Part shown: piece by piece, positions 1 through 11,690 of the stretch
Numbering within the stretch: the stretch's first letter is position 1
Layout of the letters: each line of letters begins with the position of its first letter
NCBI GenBank assembly: GCA_963662155.1
Contig: OY759263.1
Location: 4,108,041-4,172,040, forward strand
From: Lamellibrachia columna
Taxonomy: Eukaryota > Annelida > Polychaeta > Sabellida > Siboglinidae
DNA: 64,000 nt
Direction: 5' to 3'
Program-made: the position numbers and the translations under genes
The notes under the pieces: model-generated
Databases searched by the model: none
What the model was told of the DNA's origin: nothing
Seen by the model: the letters and a program-made list of their open reading frames with translations, nothing else

Positions 1-306
1 ATTTCGCAGACGACCTCTTCGTCTGGAGCTACATGAGCCTGTTCACCTCGACCGGTAAGATTTGGCAGGACGAGGGGAACGGTCTGACTCGAAGCGACTT
101 CCGGCATGGCTACACATTCTTCGGTTTTGACCTGACCCCCGACCAGTGCGATGGTCCCTGGCTTCCATCTGGTACAAAAGGGCAACCTGCGCATAGAACT
201 TCATTTCCGCAACGCGCTGGCGACCACCGTGAACGTCATAGCCTACGCCGAATTCGAGTGCGTGCTGGAAATCGACAAGAACCGCAACATCATCTACGAC
301 TACTGA
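1..306 (+). pseudogene. Polinton/Maverick capsid-type protein (F54H12.2-like), C-terminal part, frameshifted
   Basis: The window opens inside a reading frame that is open from base 3. At about 158-163 the homologous frame shifts by one base and then runs to a TGA at 304-306. The residues before and after the shift (for example GYTFFGFDLTPDQC, then ELHFRNALATTVNVIAYAEF and a terminal YDY) recall the C-terminus of F54H12.2-type proteins carried by Polinton/Maverick elements, which I associate with the minor capsid protein. The base composition is GC-rich compared with the flanking DNA. The stop lies one base before the start of the adenain-like protease, a compact layout typical of these virus-like elements. 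Family assignment is from memory of the family, not a search. The frameshift marks this copy as dead. Confidence 0.6.
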
Positions 307-307
307 G

Positions 308-847
308 ATGGACACCCTGCAGATCGCCCGAATACTGGAGATGGACCCGTGCACCAGATCGATATTTCGCGGTGTCGTACCCAAAGACGGACTGCCTACA
401 ACAATAGATGGCGTTCTACCTGCGGCCTTCGTGTGCAACACCGACGACGGTGACGAACCGGGCGACCAGTGGATAGCGCTGTACCTGACCGCCGACGGAC
501 GCGGCGATTACTTCTGCTCGTACGGCCTGCCGCCACGTCACGCGGCGTTCCGCACCTTCATGAACGAACATTGTTCCGAGTGGACTCATAATAGCAAGAG
601 ACTTCAGAGTCCCCTGTCTAACGTTTGTGGACATTATTGCGTAGCTTTTGTATTGCTTCGTTGTAACGGCTTTCTGATGAGAACTTTTATCAACGTATTC
701 GGCACCGATCTAGTTGCTAACGATTGCCGCGTGTTTGATTGGCTTAAACAGATGCGACAAGGTATACTGTACTATCACACATCGTTCATCGATCGAACCT
801 CTGGTGAGGTGGACACACCACCCCTAAGCTCACGACCTCTGGCGTGA
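308..847 (+). pseudogene. Polinton/Maverick adenain-like cysteine protease, probably inactive
   Basis: A 179-codon open frame matches the Ulp1/adenain-type protease of Polintons and adintovirus-like elements. Visible hallmarks are an N-terminal LQIARILEMDP segment, a SYGLPP segment, and the nucleophile region LQSPLSNVCGHYC, where the Cys of CGxYC is kept. The family normally has His in GxHW and Asp in FDSYG. Here these positions read GDQW and FCSYG, so two of the three catalytic residues appear to be replaced although the frame is uninterrupted. It starts one base after the preceding capsid-type frame ends, and an AATAAA follows at 949-954. Protein maturation of virus-like particles is the family role; whether this copy is expressed is unknown. 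Confidence 0.65.
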
Positions 848-948
848 TGGTCAACATCCGCAAGTCGCCTCATCGTCATCGCCATAGTTGTAGTCGTAGT
901 GATATTACACGCTACCCATGTTGTATCATCATGCTGTTTGTGTTGTTC

Positions 949-954
949 AATAAA
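949..954 (+). promoter_or_regulatory. Possible polyadenylation signal of the Polinton gene pair
   Basis: AATAAA lies about 100 bases after the stop of the adenain-like frame. A canonical hexamer in AT-rich DNA has limited weight by itself. Confidence 0.3.
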
Positions 955-971
955 AATATAAGACGTCGCCA

Positions 972-1225
972 GCTATGCTGTGTGTTATTCTCATGATGAA
1001 GCATTTTTGGGTATTGAAATGCATTTGTCAGTCATATTCCCATTGTGCCAGTCTGTTTAGATCTTTCTGGAGTTCGTGTGAGTCAAACTTATTTTTTATT
1101 TCTCTATAGAGGACAAAGTCATTTGCAAACAGACGGACTGTGGAGTGAATATTGTGAGGTAGGTCATTGATGTATATGGGGAAAAGTAACGGTCCCAGTA
1201 CCGTGCCCTAGGGTACTGGTGCAGA
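972..1225 (-). pseudogene. Non-LTR reverse transcriptase fragment (palm domain)
   Basis: Reading the minus strand gives a GTVLGPLLF segment, IYINDL, then RLFANDF and LQKDLNRLAQWE. This is the order of RT motifs B-C-D in Jockey/CR1-like non-LTR elements. The catalytic FADD has become FAND, and there are in-frame stops just before the B motif and in the WEKDW region. It differs clearly from the CR1 copies elsewhere in the window. It is a short, dead insertion. Confidence 0.6.
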
Positions 1226-1244
1226 GAATTTACAGAAAAACGCG

Positions 1245-1575
1245 GAATATCGAATGGAATAAGTAGTACTATTGCACATATAGTATACATAAACGTATTG
1301 TAGACATATATTAGGAAACAGGTTTTGTTAATTATTAGTCAGAGGCAGTATTTTAGAGTAAGTTAGTTCCGGACTCCGACAGGGAAGTCAGTGAGCGTTA
1401 ATAGGGTTGTTTACCATTCGAAAATTTAGATAGCATAGTAAATAGTCAGAAACAGTGGCATATTGGTCAGAACAAGTATTACTATTACACATATATTATA
1501 CACAAACTTCTTATAGACATATTAAGAAATTGTTTTTGTTAACAGAGGCAGGATTTTTCCCGGACTCACACACGT
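1245..1575. repeat. Diverged direct repeat, two units of about 90 bp
   Basis: Positions of about 1245-1345 and 1470-1570 share an ordered series of blocks: an AGTATTACTATTACACATAT-like start, a TATTATACACAAAC-like block, ATAGACATAT, a GTTTTTGTTA block and CAGAGGCAG. The period is about 220 bp. This lies just 5' of CR1 copy A, so it may be a tandemly repeated 5' region of that element or a separate repeat. Confidence 0.5.
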
Positions 1576-1911
1576 GCTAAAGTGCTGTAAGAGAATAATA
1601 AAATATTTGGAAGAAAGAAAAAAGATGATGGTGTGCGACTGTGCGGTTAGAACTGCAATTTGTGGAGAGGAAACGTTGATAACGTGAAAAATGCAATATC
1701 AATTAATGTTGCAAGATGGAGATCTTCTGTCTGAAAATCTCCAAACTTGGCGATGATATGTACATGAAGAATGGGCTTCGTGTAAGTGGAAAGGGGGCAG
1801 CAGTATTTGCGGATGGACTCACAGCAGCAGTAGACAGCGGCATGGGTAACATAACAAATATGGTTGGTAGTAAACATTGTTTAAACTAGAAGCGCAGGGG
1901 GTTACGTAGAG

Positions 1912-2660
1912 ATGCATCAAGCAGGACAAGAGGCCACCAGTACAGACAAACCAATAACAAATTGTCCTAAACACAGGTCTGAAGCAGGTTGTAAATGCGT
2001 GTGTTTAAATGCTAGGAGTATAGTAAATAAGAAAAACGAATTAAACATTGTGGTAGAAGATATTGACCCTCACATAATTAGTAGTGCCGAATCATGGGCC
2101 AACACAGACATAACAGATGCTGAATTAGGATTGACAGGATACGTAATGTTTAGGAGAGATCGAGTAGGAAGAAGGGGAGGGGGAATTATTTTATATGTTA
2201 AATAATCTATTCAGGCTTATGAAATAAAATTAGAAAGGGAAGCAGATTGCGTTGAAGCTGTTTTGTGCAAGATATTTTCGGGAAATTCAAAATTAACTAT
2301 TGGATTAGTTTACTGAACTCCAAACATAAACGAAGAATTCTATAAAGGAAGTTAATAAAGGGAATGTATCATAATGGGAGATTTTAACCATGGACACATA
2401 CAAAGGAAATCTCTAGAGATTGCAGGGGGTGAGGACCAACACTTTTTATTTTTAATTCAGGATAGCTTCCTTACTGAGCACGTGCTAGAACCAACCAGGG
2501 GAGATAATGTATTAGATATAGTTTTGTCATCACAAAAGAATTAGTGGACAATGTAAAAATACATGACCCATTGGGTAACAGTGACCACAATAAAATACAT
2601 TTTGACATCAATGTAAAATCAGAAAGTAAAAATAAAAAACGTATAGGAGAAACTTCCACA
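1912..2660 (+). pseudogene. Endonuclease domain of CR1 copy A
   Basis: An open stretch from 1912 to 2205 contains CLNARSIVNKK, the start of the APE-type endonuclease, then AESWANTDITDAELGLTGY and FRRDRVGRRGGG. A TAA at about 2203-2205 breaks it, after which GDFNHGHIQ, LEPTRGDNVLDIV and GNSDHN equivalents follow in shifted frames. These are the metal-binding and catalytic blocks of the domain that nicks the target DNA. The domain is recognisable but not functional. Confidence 0.75.
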
Positions 2661-3235
2661 AAGGTAACTATAAAGATATGAGAAAATACTTAGCAAAGCT
2701 AGATTGGAATAACATGCTGATGAGTAAGACCGCAATTGAATGTTTGAATATCCTAAAATATGAAATTTAGAGTATCATCGATAAATTTTTTCCCTTAAAA
2801 AAACAAGGAAAACGGTCTAGAAAGAAACACTTCAAAAGAAACACTTCAAAAGAAGCTATTAGAAAATAGTGTTTAAGCAAACTATGTGGAGGGTTTATAG
2901 GCGTACCAGAAAGGATGTAGACTATGCAAATTACAAAGAGACACTTAACCTAGCTACAACTGAAACTAGAAAATATAAAAGCACCTTTGAACAAAAATTG
3001 GCAGGTAATATAAAAAAAATTACAGCAAGAGTTCCTTTGCTTATATAAGGAGTAAACAGAAAGTTCGAGATAAGGTCGGACCACTGGAAAACAACAGTGG
3101 AAACATAATTTCAGACGGGTTTCAAATGGCAGAGGTCCTGAATGAGTATTTCAGCTCAGTTTTTACCACAGAAGATATCAGCTCACTTCCAGTTCCATTT
3201 ACTAAATTTTAGGGCAGTAAATCAGAACATTTAAG

Positions 3236-3877
3236 GCAGTTAATTGTAACTCCTGAAATGATAGCAAAGAAAATTAAAAAGATGAAAGATAATAAATCAC
3301 CGGGAGTTGATGGGATACCACCAAAACTGCAAAATTGTTTAACTTGTCACTAGAAGAAGGAATAGTTACTTCAGAATGGAAAGAAGCAAACATCACGCCG
3401 CTATTTAAGAAGGGAACGTGGAACAAGCCAGACAATTACAGACCAGTGAGTTTAACATCAGTTGTATGTAAATTACTCAAAACATTAATTAGAGACCACA
3501 CGGTGGAATTCCTTGTAAAACATAAATTAATAAATACATCTCAACATGGATTCCGAAAAGCAAGGTCATGTCTAACCAATCTCTTATGTTTTTTGGAAGA
3601 AATTACAAAGTGGGTAGATGACGGGTCACCAGTGGATGTTGTCTACTTAGATTTTCAGAAAGCTTTCGATAAAGTGCCACATCAAAGATTGTTACTTAAA
3701 CTAAAATCCCATGCTAGATATGTCATGATATAATCAAGGTAATGATATAATCAACTGGATAGAAGAGTGGCTTACACGCAGAAGACAGAGAGTAATAGTA
3801 GATGGTGAGATTTCAAACTGGAAATATGTTCTGAGTGGGGTACCACAGGGATCAGTATTAGGCCCTATATATATATA

Positions 3878-3917
<40 letters not shown>

Positions 3918-3967
3918 GATTTGGAAGATGACATATCTAGCAAAGTGCTGAAATTTGCAGATGACAC
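3236..3967 (+). pseudogene. Reverse transcriptase domain of CR1 copy A
   Basis: The frame 3335-3733 reads through RT motifs 0 to A: EWKEANITPLFKKG, YRPVSLTSVVCK, QHGFRKARSCLTNLL and VYLDFQKAFDKVPH. Motif B (SGVPQGSVLGPI) follows in another frame at about 3834-3866. A (TA)n expansion interrupts the segment that should encode FLIYIND. Motif C ends in ADDT at about 3967, where the deletion begins. Confidence 0.8.
3866..3915. repeat. (TA)n expansion inside CR1 copy A
   Basis: Two TA tracts separated by TGTTTTTAA replace the short TATATATA present at the same place in copies D and E. The tract grew after insertion. Confidence 0.85.
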
Positions 3968-4220
3968 AAGGAGCAGTGTAGGTTGGACATGAGAAAGTAC
4001 TCGTTCTCATAGAGGGTGATAAATGAATGGAACAAACTGCCAAATGATTGTGTTGATGCTAGTAGTGTGAATATGTTTAAAAATAGAAATGACAGATATT
4101 TGATAAGGGCGGGTTACACATAGATGAGAAAATTGTTGGACTCTCGATAAGCCAATGGCTTCCTTGTGCACTTGCATCTGGAACTTGTTGTTTGGGATGG
4201 CAATCTTGTTAAATATTAGT

Positions 4221-5080
4221 TTTACGCCTACGCCTTTTTCTTCTTGCCCCACCACCAGAGCAACTCCCCTCAAGTTGTCATGCCACATATGTAAACATTC
4301 ATAAAACATCATTATTACACTTTTCTAATCACTGTGATTAAAAAATTGTAGGCAGTCAAAAGTCGTTTCTTACATGCATTATCTGGAAAGCATTAGTAAA
4401 ACATGATTATTCATTTATTACACTTTTCTCACTGTTTAACTACACCCTTAAAATTACAATAATTAATTAAAAGAATAATGATTATTGCGAGCTAAATTCA
4501 AGAATATCCTATTTTATTTTCTGAAAGTGAACAATGCATCCGTCTACTCTCCGACAATCACAGATACACCGGCGATTCCAGTGAACGGGCGAGATGTCAG
4601 GGATCAAGCTGATACAACTACCAGCGACGCATCGTATTGTAAGTTTTGACCCCTCATAAGTTTCTCGTTGTGCAGTGGGCGCGTGCGTGCAGAACGACAT
4701 CTTGAAAGCAATGGATAATCAAAACGTTTAATTAAATAAAAAAATTCATTATAATTTTCTTAATTAACAAACTACTGTCCTGCAGACAAGACTTATGAGT
4801 AATGTTTTATGGTTGTCGCTTTTTGGCGTCGTTCCTGGCAGTGCTCCTACCTAATTGATGCTCACCATGTGTACCTGTTTATCTGTTCGTGACTGCCTGT
4901 ATCTGCCATGTTTTATGTGACTAAAACACTAACAGTTCTTGTTGATCGAAAGCAGAGTGTTTCCCGTCTCACAAATCTGGTTTTCGTTAATCTCTGGATA
5001 TTAATAAAACTAAAAATATATACTAAATACGTTCCAAGCGATCTATGCTACTAATATATATAAATGATCTTATAATTTAG
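4221..5080. other. Interval without recognised genes
   Basis: I see only AT-rich DNA with short uninformative frames on both strands. The frame at 4509-4700 (minus) has no motif I recognise. Confidence 0.5.
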
Positions 5081-5084
5081 AGTA

Positions 5085-5300
5085 TGCTAAGCCTGAGGCG
5101 ACATGCAGCAACGCATCTCCTGTTGAGACGACTCCAGAACCCCGGCGATCATCGCGACCGAGAAAGACGCCCGCACATCTAGATGTTTACGAACTGGCGA
5201 AATAGTGTTAGATGTTTACGAACTGGCAAAATAGTGTTAGATGTTTAAGAACTGGCTAAATAGCGAACATTAATGATACAATTCTATTCGGACAATTACA
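5085..5300 (+). pseudogene. C-terminal tail of an LTR-retrotransposon polyprotein
   Basis: One frame reads EPRRSSRPRKTPAHLDVYELAK, with a basic RRSSRxRxxPxxLxxY pattern. This is what commonly ends the integrase of Gypsy-type polyproteins, just before the 3' LTR. A TAG follows, and three copies of a 29-bp unit begin inside this tail. The upstream part of the element is missing or too decayed to see. Confidence 0.45.
5177..5263. repeat. Three tandem 29-bp units
   Basis: The unit AGATGTTTACGAACTGGCGA plus AATAGTGTT occurs three times, with a few substitutions in the third. It duplicates the last codons and stop of the polyprotein tail. Confidence 0.8.
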
Positions 5301-5309
5301 TACCGTCAT

Positions 5310-5745
5310 GTGTGACAATCTAGTAATATTATTATGCAATCACGTGTGACTTTCTTGGACATACATTGTCTGTACTAGTATCTATCTCTTTGACTATTTA
5401 GAAACTGTCTGTTCTATGTTATACTAAAGACAGTATATAAGCAACTTGGGGCGAATGTAGTGTTCTTACAGTCATCGCCTAAACGGCGCCAGCGTATTCC
5501 CGTGGTTTACAATATGTATACCCCAAATGTAACAAATGCCTATAGCGTAGCCGTAGCGCTAGGCCCCACAGCTAGAGATAGAGACGCCATACTGATCATA
5601 GAATCATATACGCGCTAAACGTGTATCGTTGAGCACTGTACTGATCCCTTAGTTATCATTCACGTAACATACAAGCACACAACACAATAGCTAATGTCCT
5701 CCACGTAAGCATATCTAAACAGCGTGTGCATCGTGCAACAGGTGC
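5310..5745 (+). repeat. Candidate solo or 3' LTR
   Basis: A sequence beginning TGTGACAATCTAG follows the polyprotein tail. It contains a TATATAAGC box near 5434-5442 and lies where a 3' LTR is expected. The downstream end is uncertain, because the next recognisable sequence is a different element at about 5748. No second LTR is visible in the window. Confidence 0.4.
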
Positions 5746-5747
5746 CG

Positions 5748-5945
5748 TGGGACCGAGGGAAACGATTCACGGAACTCACCAAAACCCTCGTTCTAACCCA
5801 GCAAGTGCATAATGCTACCAGAGGTGATAATACACTGGATATTGTATTATCCTCGGAATCAAATATGATTTATCATATTAGAGTAAGAGAACCATTCAGG
5901 ACAGTAATCACAACATCTTGTTATGCGACATTACAGTAACGTAAC
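5748..5945 (+). pseudogene. Endonuclease fragment of a second CR1-type subfamily
   Basis: The frame contains FTELTKTLVLTQQVHNATRGDNTLDIVLSSE, then VREPF, followed in a shifted frame by SNHNILLCDITVT. This parallels the LEPTRGDNVLDIVLSS...GNSDHN blocks of copies A, B and D, but with clearly different residues, so it is another subfamily. Decay prevents tracing it further. Confidence 0.55.
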
Positions 5946-6445
5946 ATAGTTTCAAGCAAAAACCAACGTTATTGTGTTTCAGACACATATTCAATACAAA
6001 TACTATCCACAATTGTATGCAATTGAAACTGAGAGATTTCTTGAAAAAATAGGAGTTTACCATAATTAATGTAAGTTGTGATAGTGATGAAATTGCGAGT
6101 GGCTCCACTGGTGATGAGTTTGTGTTAATTAGTGCTATCACCTGGCAATTGTGGGCTACACTAACCATTCAGGGAGTCGGCCATTTGTGCACTATTTTGG
6201 AGTGAATGAAGCTTGTTTCAGCGAAATTGTGAATAATGGCAAATTCTAGCCAATGTCTAATTAAACATTCCCTTGATCATACATTTCCTTAGTATTGCGA
6301 AAAACTGTCCAACCAATAGTTTGCTTTCCCTTGGCTTTGGTTCGAAGTTGGAATAACAAGCGGTCCCTAACCAACCTGCCTTCGAATTTCGCCGAGTAGC
6401 AGACGACAGGAGCGTATAACTTGTGTTATTTCCTAAACTTGGAAG

Positions 6446-6476
6446 CAGAAGCAGCAGCAGCAGCAGCAGCAGCAGC
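6446..6476. repeat. (CAG)n microsatellite
   Basis: About ten CAG/GCA triplets in a row, followed by a GGC-rich stretch at 6477-6500. No gene context supports a coding polyglutamine. Confidence 0.85.
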
Positions 6477-6499
6477 GGCTGCGGCACGGGCGGCGGCGG

Positions 6500-7360
6500 T
6501 AACAACAGCCTATCCATGAAGGTATACACTATGAGTGACATGTGTTTCTTTATGGAACCGTTATAATATAAATGACAGCAACATATAAAGTTATAGTTAA
6601 CGGTGCAGTTTTCATGCCACTCCAGTTTTCAACTCATTGAAATCTCGCTTGATATCGCGTTAGAGACGTCACAGCGTCTGTTTACGACAATAACGATACA
6701 GAATTTTGTCTGAGCAAAATATATTTTGATATATAATATAACACGGAACACTTTTATGATATTCATACCTTGATAAAAAAAACGACTGCATGCCTACCAA
6801 GCATTATTATTGAGCGTCTGCTGACGCGTGTCTCGTTCTTAGCCACGTGACAATAATCACCCTTAGATGTATGGCAAGCCAGTCTTGTCATAAAAGTAGG
6901 AATAACTAAAATGTGTTAAATATATGAGAACAAATTACTACATTAACGTTATATGTTCGATGGAAGTATATATGTATGTATTTTATAAAGAGCTATGCCT
7001 ATGACAAGCCTGATTGTTATAAAAAGTTAAAATAATTGGAACAAAGTGGTAAAAGGAAAAAAAATTGTCTGTTCAGCTTACCATAAATATAGGTTGAAAT
7101 CCGCCGGTTTCCTCGTCTAGTGCGACATGGTTCGGACATTCAATATTCATAAGTTTTTCACTCAAAACAACTGTTTTAATAATTTGTTTGCAGTGCATAG
7201 ATGAAGTAGCTGTTAGTGATTTGGAATATCGATCTCTTGCACAAAATGGTTCTTCAGATTTTTTTTAAACGGCATATTCTATTAAGTAGTTTGAAAACTA
7301 TACAGACCAGTATGCATAGTTCAGCAGCTATGACTATGTAGAAAAGAGAAAGTTGGATAT
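6500..7360. other. Interval without genes; one half of a repeat pair at 7152-7232
   Basis: No gene is seen. The part at 7152-7232 (AACAATTTGTTTGCA-like block, then GTTAGTGATTTGGAATAT) matches 12440-12515. Both copies lie immediately 5' of a CR1 insertion, so this is a low-copy interspersed repeat or duplicated flank. Confidence 0.45.
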
Positions 7361-9690
7361 GCGAAATTGCAAGGATTAAACATTATGGCAGATGATATTG
7401 GCCCTCACATAATAGGTATAACCGAATCCTGGGTCAACAAAGACATAGCAGATGCTGAATTAGGATTGACAGAATACGTAATGTTTAGGAGAGATCGAAT
7501 AGGCAGAAAGGGAGGGGGAGTTATTTTATATGTTAAAGAATCTATTAAATTTCAGGCTTACGAAAAAAATTAGAAAGGGAAGCCGGGTGCAATGAAGCTG
7601 TTTGGTGCAATATAGTTACAGGAAATTCAACATTAGCTATTGGATTAGTTTACCAAAGTCCAAACATAAATGAAGAGGATAACACAAAAATACAAAACGC
7701 TATAATAAAGGAAGTGAGTAAAGCGTAAGCCTAGGGGAATGTATCATAATGGGAGATTTTAACCACAGTACTACAGGGGGTGAGGACTAACTATTAAGAT
7801 ACATTCCCCCTTACTCATCATGAGTAAAGGGGAATATATCATAATATGAGATTTCAACCACGGACACATACAATGGAAATCTCTAGAGAGTACAGGGGGT
7901 GAGGACCAACAGTTTCTATTTTTCCTTCAGGATAGCTTCCTTACTCAACACATGCTAGAACCAACCGGGGAGAGAGTGTATTAGATATAGTTTTGTCTTT
8001 AAAAAAAATTAGTTAATGGGCATTGTCAAAATACATGAACCATTGGGTAACAGTGGTCATAATCAAACACATTTTGATACCAAAGTAAAATCCGAAAATA
8101 AAAATAAAAAAATACAGGAAAAACTTCCACAAAGGTAAATATAAATATATGAGAACAAACTTGAAATGAAACAGAGTATCATTGATCAATTTGTTCCCTT
8201 GGAAAAAAAACAAGGAAAAAGTCTAGAAAGAAAGACTTGTCAGAAGAAGCTATTAGAAAAATAGCGTACAAGCAAACTATGTGGAGGGTTTGTAGGCGTA
8301 CCAGAAAGGATGAAGACTACACAAATTACAAAGAGGCACTTAACGTAGCTAAGACTGAAATTGGACAATCTAAAAGAAGCTGTGAGCAAAGATTAGCATG
8401 TGACATAAAAAATGACAGCAAGAATGTATATGTATATGTCAGGATTAAACAAAACGGACAAGACAAGGTTGGAACACTAGAATACTGTGCTGGAAATATA
8501 ATAGCACAAGGTTTTTTAATGGCGTAAGACCCAAACGGTTACTTTAGTTCAGTGTTTACCAGAGAGGATATTAGTTCATTAACCAGTTCCAGATGCTAAT
8601 TTTCAGGAGGTTAAATCGGACTATTTAGGGCACTTAATTGGAACTCCAGAAATGGTAGCTAAGAAAATAAAGGCAATGAAGGACAAAAAATCACCTGGAG
8701 TGGATGTAATTCCTCCAAGACTATTAATGGAAACAGTAGAACTAGTTAGTATGAGCAAAAAGCAACATACTGAAATTTGCGGATGATTCAAAAGTGTTTA
8801 GAAAGGTTAACAATGATGGTGATAAACAACATTTACAAAACGATCTTGACAAATTAGTTAAATGGTCTGAAAAATGGCAGATGTTACGCAATTTTTGGAA
8901 ATGTAAATGCTTTCATACAGGACACGGGAACTTGGATGTAAACTATAAAATGGGACTACTGTAAAAGAAAAGGACTTATTAGTAACAATAAGTGCTGATA
9001 TGAAAGTTTCAGAGCAGTGTGGTATTGCAGCTTCAAAGGGTAGTCAAATTATTGGGTTGATTAGGAAAAATATAACATACAAGGAAAAAACTAATTATAT
9101 ATCTGTATAAAGCAATAGTTAGGCCTCATTTAATTTGATTTAGAGTACTGTATTCAAGCGTGTAGACCATATCATGAGAAGGATATAGATACGCTTTAAC
9201 GAATACAGAAGAGAGCAACTAAAATGATTCCAGAACTGAGAGACATTAGCTATGAAGAACATCTGAAAGAAGGTAGTTTTAACAACCCTAGAGACAAGGC
9301 GGTTAAGAGGAGATCAAATTGAAGTGTTCAAGATATTGAATGGGTATGGAAATATTGATCCAAATATTTTTTCTCACTCAAGAAAGATAGTAGAACTAGG
9401 GGACATGAGGTAACATTAGTAACGGATCAATGTAGATTGGATATTGGATAGTAGGAAGAAAATAAATGAATGGAACAAATTATCTACAGATCGTGTAACT
9501 GCTGGCAGAGTGAATATGGTTAAAAACAAGTTTGACATATGTCTCAGGAGGGCGGGTAACACATAGATGAAAACATTTTGGACTCTTGATAAGCCAATGG
9601 CTTCCTCGTCCACTTGCATGCCATTTGGGCCTCTGCCTTGGATGGCAATCTTGTTAAATCTTGTATTGTTAAATCGTATTTTACAACACA
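7361..9690 (+). mobile_element. CR1-like copy B (second subfamily)
   Basis: The copy starts within the endonuclease (MADDIGPHIIGITESW at about 7385), continues through RRDRIGRKGGG, a rearranged GDFNH region, the linker (frame 8237-8527) and a short piece of RT with KSPGVDVIPP. It then jumps at about 8747 directly to the ADDSKVFRK region. It ends with the C-terminal domain and the AAGCCAATGGCTTCCTCGTC tail near 9600-9690. Its tail has CTCTGCCTTGGATGGCAATC where copies A, C, D and E have AACTTGTTGTTTGGGATGG, so it groups with copy H. Confidence 0.8.
7798..7840. repeat. Inverted repeat, 21-bp arms with a 1-base spacer
   Basis: GATACATTCCCCCTTACTCAT is followed after one C by its near-exact reverse complement (19 of 21). 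It lies where the endonuclease segment of copy B has been partly duplicated in reverse, giving a fold-back inside the element. Confidence 0.8.
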
Positions 9691-11690
9691 ATTTTAGACT
9701 TAATATTACCAAGTCATACCTTGGCCTAGCCCTTGGTTTGGAGTAGTTTCGCTTCTCCAAATGTCGCTCACCTTCGTGAACTCACCGAGAAGAGAGTCTG
9801 GCCGCAGAGCAAGAGGTGTGATCTCGTTGTTACCCACTGTCACCACTCCATTTTGTGTAGGCGTTCCCGTGAAGCACCAGCAGCCAATCAGCATCATTAT
9901 CGATATTCTACAGTAAACATTTTGTTTTGCCTGATTTAAAGTTTCGGTCTGACAATTGTGCCAATATAACAACAGTTTAAAGTTAATTCGACTTACATCA
10001 TATAAACTGTTAAAAGCTCACTCTTATTTTATATATTAACCAAATGACATCGTAATGAGCTAATTATGTATGCCCCCAGAATCTGGGTGCATACATAATT
10101 CAGGGGTCAAATTTAGCAAGTCATGGAAGGTAGCCAGTCGGGCTACCAACCTTGCAAAGTAAAGTAGCCTGACAGCTTCTGAGGTAGCCCACTTGCTAAT
10201 CAATACTTTGGTGATAGAAAGTAAATACTTTGAAGATAGAATGTATGAACGACATCAACGACAAATAAAAAACATCAAAAACAAACAGTTTTGAAACATT
10301 TATTTTCAAGGCAGGATCAATAGAATGTGATACTTAACACTGAATAAAATACAGTATACAATTATACACAGGTTGTTTTTCTTTCATAACATGGTACAGC
10401 AACTGTGTACGCAAAAAGTCTCCAAGCGTCACAGGACATCAGATCGTGTGAACTGAAGAGTTTTGCTGATTTTTTACATGACCTGATTTTACCCTAACCT
10501 AGAGAAACTTTAAACAGGTTCCCGATTAATTCAGAAGCGCTCCTCGCACCGTGGAGATAATTATACTATAATCGAGATAGCGTATGTTTTTTATGTATGT
10601 ATGTTTATATGTGGTTATGTTCACGTTTTCCTCCTAGACGGCTTGCACCTCGGGCGCTAAACTTTCTGGGATTAATCTACGACCCCAGTCGCCCCACGAA
10701 TGAAACGTAACGGCTTTATTTTTTGGAAACACCCGATATAGTGGTTTTTATGGTAAATCAAATGTTCGCTGCGTAAAACGTTAACTTCCAACAATCGCAG
10801 AAACCATGCGCGCCGAGGCGGATACTTCGGTACGTAAACCGTTAGAGAGTACGTATCGCCATATGGGCGGTTTGTATTAATTATAGTAGAAAGCACGCAC
10901 CCACGTATTGGCCCGAGGTCGCAGACACAATGCACAATAAAAAGACAGTAGCAAGCAGATATTCTACTATTCTACAACCAACACATAAGTATACATGCCC
11001 CATGGGTCTAAATTCACGTGACCTTCTACATTTTGAACATGTAACGAGTATTGCATCATGTGTGTGACTCGGTTGTTTCTGGTAATACGTTGGAGCGTAT
11101 TGATGGCATATTGCCCTGAGCAGGGTAATTTACCCGGCTATGGCAGTGCATGTACCCGGCTATCGTAGAGGAAGGCCGATTTTTATTATCCCTCGCGTCG
11201 GCTAATGACCGACCCGCTTTTGCATTAAACATTGCAGCGTCGACGTCCCAGAGAGGTCAGCGACTGTTGATGATCACGATATGTGGCAGCAAAACAGCAC
11301 CGGTCAACGAATGTCATTTTGTGTTAATAAACGGCAGTTTTTAAATCATTCGCACAAACATTTTATGACAGTCCGCCATGCGCCTAGCGGACAGACCATG
11401 CCATAACGGCGCTAGTTCAGCAAAGTAAGATGTCTAAGAGACAGTCGTCCATAGTGCTTTTTCTAAAGCAAACTTATAAGAATAGGTAACGTTTGTTAAA
11501 GCATATTCCGAAATGTTAAAGTCACGGAACTAGGCAAACATTATCCTTAAATAGCGTTTGAATATTCCATTTTTGTCAGAGTTTTACGGGACAGGTCAGG
11601 GTGGCGAACCCCTAGGCCTAGACCCTACTAGTGTCAGTGATCTAGTATGACACTGTACCGCCATGAAATTTGTTTCCGTATCATAAAAAG
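9691..11690. other. Interval without confident genes
   Basis: I see a candidate minus-strand exon at 9803-9908 (listed in the findings) and otherwise only short uninformative frames. The 10080-10210 region is a unique-looking stretch with repeated TAGCC words. None of it matches a family I know. Confidence 0.4.

Larger units (their letters stand above)
1720..4220 (+). mobile_element. CR1-like non-LTR retrotransposon copy A, near full structure but internally deleted
   Basis: The copy holds the last part of ORF1 (about 1720-1890, matching the same part of copy D), then an apurinic endonuclease domain, an RT domain and a 3' end. Stops and frameshifts interrupt all of it. At about 3967 the RT frame jumps from its ADDT motif directly to the C-terminal segment read as EQCRLDMRKYS in sister copies, a deletion of roughly 600 bases across a short AAGGA-like homology. 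The 3' end carries the family's AAGCCAATGGCTTCCTTG block and a GATGGCAATCTTGTTAAAT tail. It sits in the same orientation as CACHD1, well upstream. Confidence 0.85.

Noticed and set aside
6257..6541. Minus-strand frame with a Leu/Pro run
   Set aside because: It is the (CAG)n microsatellite read in reverse; no homology or splice context.
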